Source: Novosphingobium kaempferiae
GTDB taxonomy: Bacteria; Pseudomonadota; Alphaproteobacteria; Sphingomonadales; Sphingomonadaceae
NCBI RefSeq assembly: GCF_021227995.1
Contig: NZ_CP089301.1
Location: forward strand, 2,914,001 to 2,978,000
Length of the DNA stretch: 64,000 nt
Direction of reading: 5' to 3'
This document shows, one piece after another, positions 1-8,779 of this stretch. The notes beneath the pieces are model-generated. The model saw only the letters and a list, made by a program, of their open reading frames with translations. It was not told the DNA's origin and made no database searches. Position numbers and translations under genes: made by a program. The stretch's first letter is position 1; every line of letters begins with the position of its first letter.

Positions 1-2356
1 GCGGGTCGGCGAGCGAGACGATGATGCCGCTGACGCTCCGGGTGGTGCCGGTGGCGCCGTACTCGTTGTAGGCCACGCGGGCGAGGCTGCTCGGAGTGCG
101 GTTGTCGAACAGGTTGGTGGCGAAGGCCTCCAGCCGGATGTTGTCGACCTTGGCGCCGACGCGCAGGTTCACCTTCACGTTCTGCGGGATGTAGGCGAGG
201 TTCGCCTCGGTGGCGTAGATGCGGTCGGTATAGATCGCGTCCATCCGCACGAAGGGCGAGAGGTGGTCGGTATAGGCGTGCTCCCAGGTCACGCCGAGGC
301 TGCCGGACTTCTCCGGGTAGTAGGGCAGCTGCGTGCCGACCGGGCTGGCGTTGCCGGTGATCGCCAGCGCATCGGCGCTGTAGGTGCGCTTGATGTCGGT
401 GCGGGCGTAGCCGAAGGTGCCTTCGACGGTCCAGTCCGGGTGCGGCAGGTAGAGCACTTCAAGCTCGACGCCCGAGAGGTCGACCTTGCCCGAGGGCGCG
501 GTGACCTGCATCTGGCTGAGCACGCCCGAAGCCCGCGCCGCCTCGCTGGCGTAGTAGAGCACGGTGCTGGGGATGTGGCGGTCCTTCCACTGGCCGTAGT
601 AGGCCGAGAGCATGACGCGCAGCTTGCGGTCGATCAGCCAGCCCTTGTAGCCGACCTCGTACATGTAGAGCTTGTCTTCGGGCACGACGCCGCTGACGTT
701 CGCCTGCTCGTCGATCTGCGCCTGCACGTAGGCCGACTGCGAGAAGTACGAGGAGTTGAACTCGCCCGGACGGTTGCCGACCGAGAACGAGCCGTAGACC
801 ATGCTGTCGGGCGCGACTTCGTACTGCAGGATCGCGCGCGGGGTGAACGAGCGGAAGGTGTTCTCGAACGTCGGGTTCGAGCCCGCGAAGGTCTTCTGGT
901 ACTGGCGGTCCCACTGGTAGCGCGCCTCGCCCGAGAAGGTCAGCGCATCGGTGATGTCCCAGTTGACCGAGCCGAAGATGCCGATCGTCTCGGTGTTGTT
1001 GAGCAGGCGCGGGGTCACCACGCCGTATCCCGCGCCGGTGTAGGACGTGGTGATGACGTCGTAGTCCTGGTTCAGGTAGTTGGCGCCGATGGTCGCCCAG
1101 ACCGGCTTGTTCTTGGGCGAGGAGACGCGCACTTCGCCGTAGTAGCTCTCGTCGCGCGGGCCGCCCTGGATCAGGTTGTAGGCGTAGGGCAGGTTCGCCG
1201 CGCCGATGCTCGGGATGTCGCGGGTGTCATAGCCGAACAGGGTCTGGAGGAAGTTCCACTTGTTGACGTCGTAGGAGCCCAGCGCGCTGACGTTCCATGC
1301 GCCGATGTCCCAGTCCATGCTCACGCGCGCCTGCGCGGCTTCGCGGTGGAGGCCCAGGTGGTCGATGAAGTCGCGCCCGAACAGCGCCTGGCCGGACTGG
1401 AGCGCGGCATAGGCGGTGGGGTTGAGATCCTGGATCCAGGTCACGGTGTCCTTCGGATAGCCGGTCAGCTTGCCGCAGGTGTAGTTGAGCGATCCCGCCG
1501 GGGCCGCGCCGCCGTTGCAGTTCCAGGTGGACTGGTTGTAGCGCCCGTTGGCGGGCAGGCCGTCGTCGTCCTCCCAGTAGACGCCGAAGGCCTTGAAGTG
1601 CAGGTCCGGCGTCGGATCGAAGCGCAGGGTGCCGCTGATCGACTTGGTGTCGCGCTCACCCAGGCGCACGCCCGGATAGTTCACGTCCTTGTAGGCGCCG
1701 TCGGTGTGGTAGAGGTGGCCGCCGAGGCGGAAGGCCAGCACGTCGTTGACGATCGGGCCTTCGACGCTGGCCTTGATGTCGCGCGTGTCGAAGCTGGCGT
1801 AGCTGACGTCGAGGTTGCCGCCCCAGTCGTAGGCGGGCGGACGGGTGACGAGGTTGATCGCGCCCGCGAAGGTCGCGCGGCCGAAGAATGCGCTCTGCGG
1901 GCCCTTCACCACCTCGATGCGGTCGATGTTGCTGACGCCTTCGAAGTTGCCGCCGGGGACCGGCGCGCCATCGACGAACAGCGTCACGCTCTGGCGCGAG
2001 GACGAGGCGCTGCCGGGGACGACGCCGCGGATGATGTACTGCTTGTACCCGCGGTCGTTGCGGCCGACCGACTGGTTCTGGTTGCGCAGGCCCGGCGTGA
2101 ACGAGGCGACGTCGCTCATGTCCTTGATGTCGCGCGCTTCCAGCGCATCGGCGGTGAGCGCGGTGATCGCGATCGGAACGTCGGTGATGCTCTCGTTCGT
2201 CTTGCGCGCGGTGACGACGATGTCGCCTGCGGGCGCGGTGTCTTCCGCCTGTGGAGTCTGGGCCTGCGCGGTCTGGGCCTGCGCGGTGCCGAGCGGGAAG
2301 AGCAGCGAACTCGATACGAGCAGCGCGGCGCGCGAAAGCATGATGGATCTTCTCAT
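1..2356 (-). CDS. TonB-dependent receptor (C-terminus beyond window)
   Basis: Outer-membrane TonB-dependent receptor that should import a small organic ligand; substrate unknown. The frame is open to position 1, so the last part of the beta-barrel is missing. The protein starts MRRSIMLSRAALL with a signal peptide ending near GTAQAQ, then a TonB-box-like DIVVTARK segment, a plug domain with IEVVKGPQSAFFGRATFAG, and barrel strands. An extracellular cysteine pair lies near 1470-1530 (WNC...LNYTCGKL) and recurs in the second receptor at 11718-14123. ATG at 2356 is chosen because a GGGGGG Shine-Dalgarno lies about 8 nt upstream; an internal ATG at 2341 is less likely. It lies downstream of, and on the same strand as, the kinase-hydrolase-methyltransferase operon. 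Confidence 0.93.
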   Translation of the reverse strand, partial: MRRSIMLSRAALLVSSSLLFPLGTAQAQTAQAQTPQAEDTAPAGDIVVTARKTNESITDVPIAITALTADALEARDIKDMSDVASFTPGLRNQNQSVGRNDRGYKQYIIRGVVPGSASSSRQSVTLFVDGAPVPGGNFEGVSNIDRIEVVKGPQSAFFGRATFAGAINLVTRPPAYDWGGNLDVSYASFDTRDIKASVEGPIVNDVLAFRLGGHLYHTDGAYKDVNYPGVRLGERDTKSISGTLRFDPTPDLHFKAFGVYWEDDDGLPANGRYNQSTWNCNGGAAPAGSLNYTCGKLTGYPKDTVTWIQDLNPTAYAALQSGQALFGRDFIDHLGLHREAAQARVSMDWDIGAWNVSALGSYDVNKWNFLQTLFGYDTRDIPSIGAANLPYAYNLIQGGPRDESYYGEVRVSSPKNKPVWATIGANYLNQDYDVITTSYTGAGYGVVTPRLLNNTETIGIFGSVNWDITDALTFSGEARYQWDRQYQKTFAGSNPTFENTFRSFTPRAILQYEVAPDSMVYGSFSVGNRPGEFNSSYFSQSAYVQAQIDEQANVSGVVPEDKLYMYEVGYKGWLIDRKLRVMLSAYYGQWKDRHIPSTVLYYASEAARASGVLSQMQVTAPSGKVDLSGVELEVLYLPHPDWTVEGTFGYARTDIKRTYSADALAITGNASPVGTQLPYYPEKSGSLGVTWEHAYTDHLSPFVRMDAIYTDRIYATEANLAYIPQNVKVNLRVGAKVDNIRLEAFATNLFDNRTPSSLARVAYNEYGATGTTRSVSGIIVSLADP

Positions 2357-2497
2357 TTCGATTTCCCCCCTTGCCTGAAGAGCGCTGCGCCATCCCGGAA
2401 CGGGCGGCCGCGACGGGCGACTATCGGCCCGCCGTCCTGAATGCAGCGAGGAGCAACCTCACCCCTGCGCCGTCCATGGGCCACACCGCGTTCGGTC

Positions 2498-2516
2498 CTG
2501 TTCATCTGACGAACAG
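2498..2516 (-). promoter_or_regulatory. Inverted repeat CTGTTC-N7-GAACAG
   Basis: Perfect 6-bp arms about 140 nt upstream of the receptor start. Read on the minus strand it ends in TGAACAG. A similar, longer element (14199-14221) sits about 75-98 nt upstream of the second receptor, so a shared operator is possible. No function is proven. Confidence 0.35.
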
Positions 2517-2615
2517 TGGGGTCCGGGCGGGGCCGACGCGGGTTGTGAGACGGGGTGTTAAAATGTTGAAATAGCGTCGGTTTGCCCGTCGAAACCGGTC
2601 AGCGGAAAAAGCACC

Positions 2616-2635
2616 TCATACGCATTGCGTATGAC
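2616..2635. promoter_or_regulatory. Palindromic operator candidate, copy 1
   Basis: TCATACGCATTGCGTATGAC contains CATACGC and GCGTATG as perfect arms around ATT. A related 20-mer lies at 6284-6303 in the divergent promoter at the other end of the same operon. It is probably a binding site for a dimeric regulator; the regulator is not identified. Confidence 0.4.
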
Positions 2636-2824
2636 CAAGGCGACACTTCGCGCTTGCCTTCGGCCTGTGAGCCGGAGGTCCGAAAGCGGGGTTCCGGCCC
2701 TTCCGGAGCCCACATGCGAAAGGGCGCGCGCACCGTCGCCGATGCACGCGCCCCGTTACGCTATGTCACGCTCAGGCACCGCTAGAACACCCTCAGGTGT
2801 CGCTAGGTTCAGTTCAGTACACGC

Positions 2825-3841
2825 TTAATCGCCAAGCAGATCGGCGTGCCTTTCCATGCCCTTGCGAACTTGCGCGGCGAACCAGTCGAGCCCCCGGAAG
2901 CGCAGCGAGGCCCGGCCGACCGAGTTGACGTTGTGCGAAATTCCCGCCGCCAGCTGGAACGTCTTCACGAAGACGAAGAAGTCCAGCAGGCGCGTCTCGT
3001 CCGCCGTCATCGGCCGCACTTCGTTGTATCCGGCGACGAAGGCCTGCCCGAGTTCCGGCGCAAAACCGTAGAAATCGCTGCCGAACACGTAGTTCGCGAT
3101 GTCCTTCAGCAGATAGCCGCCGCCGCATCCGTCGAAGTCGAGCACGGTGATGCGCCCGTCCTCGTCGACGTGGGCATTGCTGGGATGAAGGTCGCCGTGG
3201 CAGGCCCCGACGGGCAGGTCGTACTGTCCGAGATCGTCGAGGACGGCCTGCACCTTCGGCGCGAAAGCCGCGTAATCCCGCGCTTCCGTGCCCCGGTCGG
3301 CGACGAGTTCGAGCAGGTCCGGCAGATGCTCCATCAGGTGCCCGCGGCTGAGGTCGATCGGATGCGCGGGCACGTAGTCGCGGCCAAGGACGTGCATCCG
3401 CGCCAGCAGGCGGCCGACTTCGGCAGCGGTTTCCGGGGTGTGGCGGTCGAACACCTTGACGCCCGGCGCCCACTCGTAGAGCGCCACCGCGCGCAGGGCC
3501 TCGGGCGCCTGCAGCGTGAAGTACCAGCTCCCGTCACGCAGCGGCACCGGGAAGGATGCCGGAAAATCACGCGATCTCAGGAAGTTGAGGAACGATAGTT
3601 CGTTCTCCACTTCGTCCAGCCCGCGCCATGTCCCGCGCCACACGCGCAGCGCCCAGCGGCGGCCGCCGGCGGTGATGACGTAGACGTCATTCATGCCCCG
3701 GAACAGCAGCGAGGCCCGCACTCCCTCGGGAAGATCGTAGCGCGCCGCGACCTCGCGGGCGAGCGCATGGGCGTCGAGCACCGAATGCGCGACGAGGCCC
3801 GCCGCGGTGGTTTCGGGGCGCTCTTGCGTGGCGGTCAGCAT
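2825..3841 (-). CDS. Aminoglycoside-phosphotransferase (APH)-family kinase
   Basis: A 338-residue protein of the APH / homoserine kinase II / choline kinase fold, which transfers phosphate from ATP to a small hydroxyl- or amino-containing substrate. Catalytic loop CHGDLHPSN is at about 214-222 (Asp217 as base) and the metal-binding segment LDFDGCG at about 234-240. The N-lobe is less clear. ATG at 3841 overlaps the end of the upstream hydrolase (stop at 3835), and GGAG lies about 10 nt before it. It is the last gene of a four-gene coupled operon (6208 to 2825). Its neighbours suggest it modifies a metabolite of the island rather than giving drug resistance; that is inference. Confidence 0.8.
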   Translation of the reverse strand: MLTATQERPETTAAGLVAHSVLDAHALAREVAARYDLPEGVRASLLFRGMNDVYVITAGGRRWALRVWRGTWRGLDEVENELSFLNFLRSRDFPASFPVPLRDGSWYFTLQAPEALRAVALYEWAPGVKVFDRHTPETAAEVGRLLARMHVLGRDYVPAHPIDLSRGHLMEHLPDLLELVADRGTEARDYAAFAPKVQAVLDDLGQYDLPVGACHGDLHPSNAHVDEDGRITVLDFDGCGGGYLLKDIANYVFGSDFYGFAPELGQAFVAGYNEVRPMTADETRLLDFFVFVKTFQLAAGISHNVNSVGRASLRFRGLDWFAAQVRKGMERHADLLGD

Positions 3842-4722
3842 GGAATGGTTTCTCCGATAGGCAGGCTCGCCGCGCTGGCGGCTAGGAAGGCGGCGACTTC
3901 GGCCGCGTAGCCGTCCAGCCCGCCGGTCGGCGCGGAAACCCGCCCTTCCGGCATGAGCGCGGCGATCTCGGCGGCCGCCTGGTTGAGCTTGGGCGGCCCC
4001 CACTCCGGCTGCATCAGCAGCGCGGGCGACCGCACCAGCGCGGCCCGCGCACGGGTGGGGTAGGCGAAGGCAGCGAGGTAGGGGATATGGTAGGTGTCGA
4101 GCGCCTTGAGGATGTCCAGCGCACCTTCGTGCAGCACTTCGGGCGGCGGAACGTCCTTGGCCAGCCGGAACGCCGCCTCGCGCCTGAAATAGGGCGCGAA
4201 GAGGTGCTGGTCGCGCACGAAATGGAAGCCCCAGACCATCTGGCGGCCATATTCGTCGGGCTCCACGCGCGGCACGTAGCTCTCGGTATAGAGCGCCTGC
4301 GTGGCGGCGTCGTATTCGGTGATCCCGCTCAGCACGAGCGCGCCGACGCGATCGGGGCGCGAGGCCGCGATCTCGCAGGCGATGCGCGCGCCGGTGTGCG
4401 ATCCGTAGAGGTCGAAGGCGGCAAGGCCCAGCGCATCGGCCATGCGCACCATGCTGTCGGCGAAGTAGGCGATGTCCGCATCGGCATGGGCGGGCCGCGC
4501 GGAATCGCCGTTGCCCAGCGTGTCCGGCGCCAGGATCGGCCCGGCGTGCCCCGCCTCGCGCAGCGCCAGCATCAGCGGCTCGAGGCTGCGCGAGGACGCA
4601 GGCGAGAGGTGCAGCATCACCAGCGGACGCTGCGCCCCCGCACCCGGCTCCGCGGGCAGGCTGCGGTAATGCACCTGCCCTTCGGCGATGCGGACGAAGT
4701 GGCGGTCGATCTCCTGCGTCAC
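3835..4722 (-). CDS. Alpha/beta hydrolase with histidine at the nucleophile elbow (copy 1)
   Basis: A 295-residue cytosolic alpha/beta-hydrolase-fold protein. The oxyanion-type segment LHLSPASS is at about 37-44 and DTLGNGDS follows. The elbow is G107-S-H109-T-G111, so His109 occupies the position of the usual Ser/Asp/Cys nucleophile. No histidine is seen where the C-terminal catalytic His would be (segment around GGLDGYAAEV). The start is taken as GTG 4722, because it overlaps the methyltransferase stop as GTGA. Three paralogues with the same elbow lie at 6358, 15779 and 19312. It could be a hydrolase of unusual chemistry, a lyase or isomerase, or a binding protein. Confidence 0.8.
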   Translation of the reverse strand: MTQEIDRHFVRIAEGQVHYRSLPAEPGAGAQRPLVMLHLSPASSRSLEPLMLALREAGHAGPILAPDTLGNGDSARPAHADADIAYFADSMVRMADALGLAAFDLYGSHTGARIACEIAASRPDRVGALVLSGITEYDAATQALYTESYVPRVEPDEYGRQMVWGFHFVRDQHLFAPYFRREAAFRLAKDVPPPEVLHEGALDILKALDTYHIPYLAAFAYPTRARAALVRSPALLMQPEWGPPKLNQAAAEIAALMPEGRVSAPTGGLDGYAAEVAAFLAASAASLPIGETIPC

Positions 4723-5837
4723 TTGCGCGCGGAGATCATGAACCACGACCGGAACGGCCCCGAGGACTCGGTCGAGAACCCGGCGGGCGCGCGGCGCGAG
4801 GGCTTGGGCGCGGCGAGCTGGTAGCCGATCGTCGCTTCCGCGAAACCGGCCTCGCGGGTGATCTGCGCGAAGTCCATGTTCTGCATCCCGCGCCAGAACG
4901 GCTCGTTGTTGTAGAGCGCCTCGAAATCGCCCTGGATGTTGCCCCAGACGCCGAGTTCGTCGGTGCGGCCCGGCACCTCGTTGTGGATCATCACGCCGCC
5001 GGGCCGCAGCAGGCGGTGGCATTCGCGGAAGATGTTGCGCGCCGCCGCGTTCGACGTCTCGTGCAGCAGGACGCAGGAATAGACGACGTCGAAGCTCTCG
5101 TCCTCGAACGGGGTCTTCTCGGCATCGGCCTGAACGAAGTGGACGCGCTCGCCAAGGTGCTCGGCGCGGGCGTGGGCATAGCGCAGCATCGCGCCGCCGA
5201 CGTCCACCGCGACGACTTCGGCATCGGGGAAGTGGCTCGCCACCGCCACCGTGCTCGCGCCGACCGCGCAGCCGAGGTCGAGGATGCGCTTGGGCTCAAG
5301 GTCGGGGTAGAGTTCCCAGAGGTGCTGGACGGTGGTGTGGCCGCGCACGTCGTTCATCAGGCCGCCGTTGCGGCCCAGCATGTAGACCGCACCGCCCCGG
5401 TCGATCAGCGCGCCCTGCCGCACGTCGCCCTGGCCCTGGTCGTGGTGGTAGCCGCCCGGCATCATGTGGACGTCGAGCGCGGCGATGTAGGGCGGCGGGG
5501 TGAAGTCGGGGTCGAGCGTTACCGAACCCTTGGGCTCGGCGATGCGCGCGCGCGACTGGAGTGTGTCGATCTGGCGGTCGATCGAGCGGCCGACCGCGTC
5601 CCACATCATCTCCTGCGAGAGCCGGCGATAGCCGATCCAGCTGCGGAACACCTCGTTCTGCATGAGGTCGCGGCGCACTTCGGACATGCGCTCGGAGCCG
5701 GAGACTTCGGCCACGTTCTCGGCCACGCCGCGCATCTGGGCGCCGACGCCCTCGCCCAGCCAGACCTTGAAGTCGCGGACGAAAAGCTGCTCGACATGCT
5801 CGTCGTGCGTCGTTTCGGGCATCATCGGATGGCTCAT
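4719..5837 (-). CDS. Class I SAM-dependent methyltransferase with N-terminal extension
   Basis: A 372-residue protein. Residues 1-180 are an N-terminal region of unknown fold with no recognised motif. Residues about 180-300 are a Rossmann methyltransferase: motif I ILDLGCAVGAST at 185-196, acidic VAVDVGG, motif FDVVYSCVLLHE and LLRPGGVMIHNE. Methyltransferases of this type act on O, N or C of small molecules; the acceptor is not readable. The start ATG 5837 overlaps the upstream stop as ATGA and its own stop overlaps the hydrolase GTG, so the four genes are coupled. The extension may bind the substrate or the upstream helical protein (inference). Confidence 0.85.
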   Translation of the reverse strand: MSHPMMPETTHDEHVEQLFVRDFKVWLGEGVGAQMRGVAENVAEVSGSERMSEVRRDLMQNEVFRSWIGYRRLSQEMMWDAVGRSIDRQIDTLQSRARIAEPKGSVTLDPDFTPPPYIAALDVHMMPGGYHHDQGQGDVRQGALIDRGGAVYMLGRNGGLMNDVRGHTTVQHLWELYPDLEPKRILDLGCAVGASTVAVASHFPDAEVVAVDVGGAMLRYAHARAEHLGERVHFVQADAEKTPFEDESFDVVYSCVLLHETSNAAARNIFRECHRLLRPGGVMIHNEVPGRTDELGVWGNIQGDFEALYNNEPFWRGMQNMDFAQITREAGFAEATIGYQLAAPKPSRRAPAGFSTESSGPFRSWFMISARK

Positions 5838-6208
5838 GACAACTGCTCCTTTTCGAGGATGGCATCGGCGAGCCGGACGCGCTCCGCCTGCTCGGCATTC
5901 TCGCGCGTCTGTTCCAGAGCGCGCTCGGCATCGGCCTTGAAGGGGTGCATGACCACTTCGATCAGGCGGCGGCGGGTGGCGTTGCGCTCCGCCTCGGCGG
6001 CGCCCTCGGCACGGAAGGCGTCCAGCGCGGCGCGATCGAGCCAGCCCGCCGCCTCGCCCATGCGCTCCAGCGTGTCGAGCCGCTCGCGCGTGATCGCCAG
6101 TTCCTGCAGCAGCGCGACGGTCATCGCAGTCAGGCGCGCCATCTCGGGAGACTCACCGGGAATGCTCCGGCGCGGTTCGGCAAAATATCGGGCTGGGCTG
6201 TACGTCAT
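5834..6208 (-). CDS. Small helical protein of unknown function
   Basis: A 124-residue protein, rich in Ala, Glu and Arg, with long predicted amphipathic helices (ELAITRERLDTLERMGEA and the C-terminal third). No family recognised. No signal peptide or membrane segment. It is the first gene of the minus-strand operon, and its stop overlaps the methyltransferase start by ATGA, so equal production with the methyltransferase is likely. It could be a subunit or chaperone for it. The gene starts in a 149-nt divergent promoter region shared with the hydrolase at 6358. Confidence 0.7.
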   Translation of the reverse strand: MTYSPARYFAEPRRSIPGESPEMARLTAMTVALLQELAITRERLDTLERMGEAAGWLDRAALDAFRAEGAAEAERNATRRRLIEVVMHPFKADAERALEQTRENAEQAERVRLADAILEKEQLS

Positions 6209-6283
6209 AATCCACTCATCGGGTCGATGGTGGTAATCTGACCTTCGGCGCGGACACGGCCAATCCCGAAGCAGTGCCGGGAG

Positions 6284-6303
6284 TCATGCATGAAGCGTAT
6301 GAC
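6284..6303. promoter_or_regulatory. Palindromic operator candidate, copy 2
   Basis: TCATGCATGAAGCGTATGAC lies between the divergent genes at 6208 and 6358. It matches the element at 2616-2635 at both ends (TCAT and GCGTATGAC) with the same 20-bp length. The two copies bracket the operon 2825-6208. Confidence 0.4.
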
Positions 6304-6357
6304 TGCGCGGTCGCGACGCACCTAGCCGCATCACGGCCCCGGCGTAGAGTTTCCACC

Positions 6358-7209
6358 ATGCCAGACTACCTGCCCCTCGCCGATCGCGGCGGTCCGACCG
6401 TGTTCCGCGGCTACACCGAATGCCGCTTCGGCCAGCTCCATTATCGCCATGCCGCGCCCGCCGAGCCGACCGGGAAACCTGCGCTCGTCATGCTCCACCA
6501 GAACCCCTCGTCTTCGCAGGAGTACCTGCCGCTGATCGCGGAAATGGCGCGGGATCGGGCGGTCTACGCGCTCGACACGCCGGGCAACGGCATGTCCGAC
6601 ACCCCGCCGGGACCGCAATCGCTGGACCAGCTTGCCGGGGCCTTCGCGGACGGCATGGAAGCGCTCGGGCTAGGCTCGGACACTCCCGTGGACCTGTTCG
6701 GCTATCACTCTGGCACGTACCTGTGTACCGAACTGGCGATCGCCGCGCCGGAGCGTGTCGGCCGCCTCGTCCTGTCCGGCCTGCCCATGCGTTCCGCGCA
6801 GGAGCGCGCCGCCAATCTCGCCAAGGCCGAGGCAGTGACGCTGCCCGCCGAGGATGGCGAGGAAATCATCGACTGGATGCGCTGGCTCTGGGATTTCACC
6901 GTCGTCCAGCGGCTTCCCGGCGCGGACTTCGAACAGGCCGTGTGGACCTTCCGCGACAAGGCCGCCGCCATGCATCGCCGCGCCTGGACCTACATCGGCG
7001 TGTGGTCCTATGACGCCGCCGCGCGCCTGCCGCTGGTCACGCAACCCGTCCTCGTCGCGCAGCCGCACGAAGGCCTGCTCGACGTCAGCCGCGAGGCCGC
7101 CGCCCTCTTCCCCGATGCACGCTTCGAGGAACTTCCCGAACTCAGCCGCGACGTCTTCGCCGTGGGCATCCCGCAATTCGCCCGATCCATCAGGAGCTTC
7201 TGCCAATGA
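6358..7209 (+). CDS. Alpha/beta hydrolase with histidine at the nucleophile elbow (copy 2)
   Basis: A 283-residue alpha/beta-hydrolase-fold protein. LHQNPSSS at about 47-54 replaces the usual HGxP oxyanion loop, and DTPGNGMSD follows. The elbow is G115-Y-H117-S-G119, again with His at the nucleophile site. The C-terminal catalytic His is not seen (ELPELSRDVF instead). ATG 6358 fits the paralogues (GQLHYR at 25-30); an upstream ATG at 6274 would add 28 unlike residues. Its stop overlaps the amine oxidase start by ATGA. It probably handles the substrate or product of that oxidase. Confidence 0.8.
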   Translation: MPDYLPLADRGGPTVFRGYTECRFGQLHYRHAAPAEPTGKPALVMLHQNPSSSQEYLPLIAEMARDRAVYALDTPGNGMSDTPPGPQSLDQLAGAFADGMEALGLGSDTPVDLFGYHSGTYLCTELAIAAPERVGRLVLSGLPMRSAQERAANLAKAEAVTLPAEDGEEIIDWMRWLWDFTVVQRLPGADFEQAVWTFRDKAAAMHRRAWTYIGVWSYDAAARLPLVTQPVLVAQPHEGLLDVSREAAALFPDARFEELPELSRDVFAVGIPQFARSIRSFCQ

Positions 7210-8591
7210 CACACCCCACCCCCGACGTTCCCGTGCTGATCGTCGGCGCCGGCCTTGCCGGGCTCTACGCCGCCATGGAACTGGAGAAGCAGGGCATCGA
7301 GGCGCAGATCGTCGATGCCGCGCCGATCCTCGGCGGGCGCATTCGCACGATCGAGGTGGACGGACAGGCGGTCGATATCGGCGGCACCGGCCTCGGCCCC
7401 TCGCACTTGCGCGCGCATGCCATGGTCGAGCGCTTCGGCCTGCCCTCCCGCCCGCTGACGCGACGTGGCAAGCTGGCGTTCTCGATCAACGGCGAACTTT
7501 TCGACGCCGCAGACTGGGAGAACCACCCGGCCAACAAGTGCGTCGGCGAGGAGCGCGAGATCCTGCCCGCGCGCATGGACAGCTACTACATGCAGACGCT
7601 GTTGCCGTTCTTCGAGATCGAGGGCTGGCTGGACCCGGCGAACGCGCAGTACGATATCGCCTTCGCCGATCACCTGCGCAGCAACGGCCTGTCGGAAGAG
7701 GCGATGCGCCTCGTCAACATGTGCATCAACACCAACGACATCGAGACCGTCTCGGCGCTGTCGATCTTCCGCGACGCGATCAAGTGGCGCTCGGTCGGCT
7801 TCGACGATCCCAAGAACTTCGACCAGTACGGCGACGCACAGTACAAGCCGATCCGCCTCGAAGGCGGCATGGTGCGCCTGCCCGAAGCGATGGCCGCTTC
7901 GCTGCGCCGCCAGCCGATGCTGAACCGCAAGGTCGTGAAGATCGCGCATGGCCCGGACGGCGTGACCGCGAGCTTCGAGGACGGCACCTCGATCACCGCG
8001 ACGCGCGCCATCGTCACGGTGCCGTTCGTGGCGCTAAAGCATGTCGCCTTCGACCCGCCGCTGCCCGAACCGCTGGGCGAGGCGATCGGCTGCGCGGCCA
8101 GTTCGGGCAACACGCAGTTCATCCTCAGGGCCACCGGCAAGTTCTGGGAAGAGGACGGCCTCGCCCCCTCGCTGTGGAGCGACACGCTGTTCGAGCGCCT
8201 GTTCGTCGAGTTCAACGAGGACGACAGCGTTAATCACCTGCGCATCTGGATCAACGGCGACAACGCCAAGCGCGTGGACGAGATGGGCGACGCGGCGGGT
8301 GAGGAACTGCTGGCGACGCTCGCCCGCATCCGCCCCTCGACCGAGGGCAAGCTGGAAATCGTCCATCAGGTATCGTGGGCCGCAGAGCCGCTGATCGGCG
8401 GCGAGAAGTACGTGATGGCGCCCGGGCAGGTCACCCGCTTCGCTCGCCACATGGCGACGCCGGTCGGCGCGCTGCACTGGGCCGGCGAGCATCACAAGAG
8501 CCTCGAAGTGGGCATCGAAGCCGCGCTGCAATCGGGCGAGCGCGCGGCTGCGGAAGTCGTCGCGGTGCTGCAACCGCAGACGGCGGCCTGA
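7206..8591 (+). CDS. Flavin-dependent amine oxidase family protein
   Basis: A 461-residue FAD protein of the monoamine oxidase superfamily, which oxidises C-N bonds to imines using FAD. The dinucleotide motif VGAGLAGL is at 13-20, GGRIRT at 43-48, and the C-terminal FAD-contact segment LHWAGEHH...GIEAALQSGERAA closes the fold. The length is usual for bacterial flavin monoamine oxidases. No signal peptide, so it acts in the cytosol. It is coupled to hydrolase copy 2 by a 4-nt overlap. Its presence with an LLM monooxygenase is one reason to think the island degrades an N-containing compound. Substrate unknown. Confidence 0.88.
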   Translation: MTHPTPDVPVLIVGAGLAGLYAAMELEKQGIEAQIVDAAPILGGRIRTIEVDGQAVDIGGTGLGPSHLRAHAMVERFGLPSRPLTRRGKLAFSINGELFDAADWENHPANKCVGEEREILPARMDSYYMQTLLPFFEIEGWLDPANAQYDIAFADHLRSNGLSEEAMRLVNMCINTNDIETVSALSIFRDAIKWRSVGFDDPKNFDQYGDAQYKPIRLEGGMVRLPEAMAASLRRQPMLNRKVVKIAHGPDGVTASFEDGTSITATRAIVTVPFVALKHVAFDPPLPEPLGEAIGCAASSGNTQFILRATGKFWEEDGLAPSLWSDTLFERLFVEFNEDDSVNHLRIWINGDNAKRVDEMGDAAGEELLATLARIRPSTEGKLEIVHQVSWAAEPLIGGEKYVMAPGQVTRFARHMATPVGALHWAGEHHKSLEVGIEAALQSGERAAAEVVAVLQPQTAA

Positions 8592-8659
8592 TCGGGGCGC
8601 GGGCGCTTCAGGGGGAGCGCCCGCATCTCCCTGCCATCTAAATTATTGGCCTAAATCAC

Positions 8660-8767
8660 CGTCGCCCCTGCGCAGGCAGGGGCCCATCCCAGGCTGGCAG
8701 TCTCGCGGTGAGCAAGGTGTGGTGGCGATGGACCTGATGGGCACCTGCCTCCGCAGGGGCGACGGGG
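8660..8767. repeat. Imperfect inverted repeat, family C
   Basis: Arms of about 28 bp at 8660-8687 and 8738-8767 (core GTCGCCCCTGCG and CGCAGGGGCGAC) around about 50 nt. It lies between the convergent ends of the amine oxidase and the MFS gene and may also end transcription. A single related arm occurs at 42851-42879. Confidence 0.7.
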
Positions 8768-8779
8768 TTAAAGGTAGAC

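Larger units (their letters stand above)
2357..2824. other. 468-nt intergenic leader of the first TonB receptor
   Basis: No convincing gene. Two 67-residue plus-strand frames here lack ribosome sites and family features. The stretch should hold the promoter of the receptor gene on the minus strand. It contains two inverted repeats listed separately (2498-2516 and 2616-2635). Confidence 0.6.

Noticed and set aside
263..2440. 725-residue plus-strand frame opposite TonB receptor 1
   Set aside because: It is an antisense shadow in GC-rich DNA: composition is Arg/Val/Ala heavy with no motifs, and the minus strand codes a clear receptor.
2371..2785. Two 67-residue frames in the receptor leader
   Set aside because: No ribosome sites, no hydrophobic or family features, and they overlap a likely promoter.
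2825..3841. Aminoglycoside resistance gene
   Set aside because: The APH fold is clear, but the coupled operon and lack of resistance-gene context make a metabolic kinase more likely.
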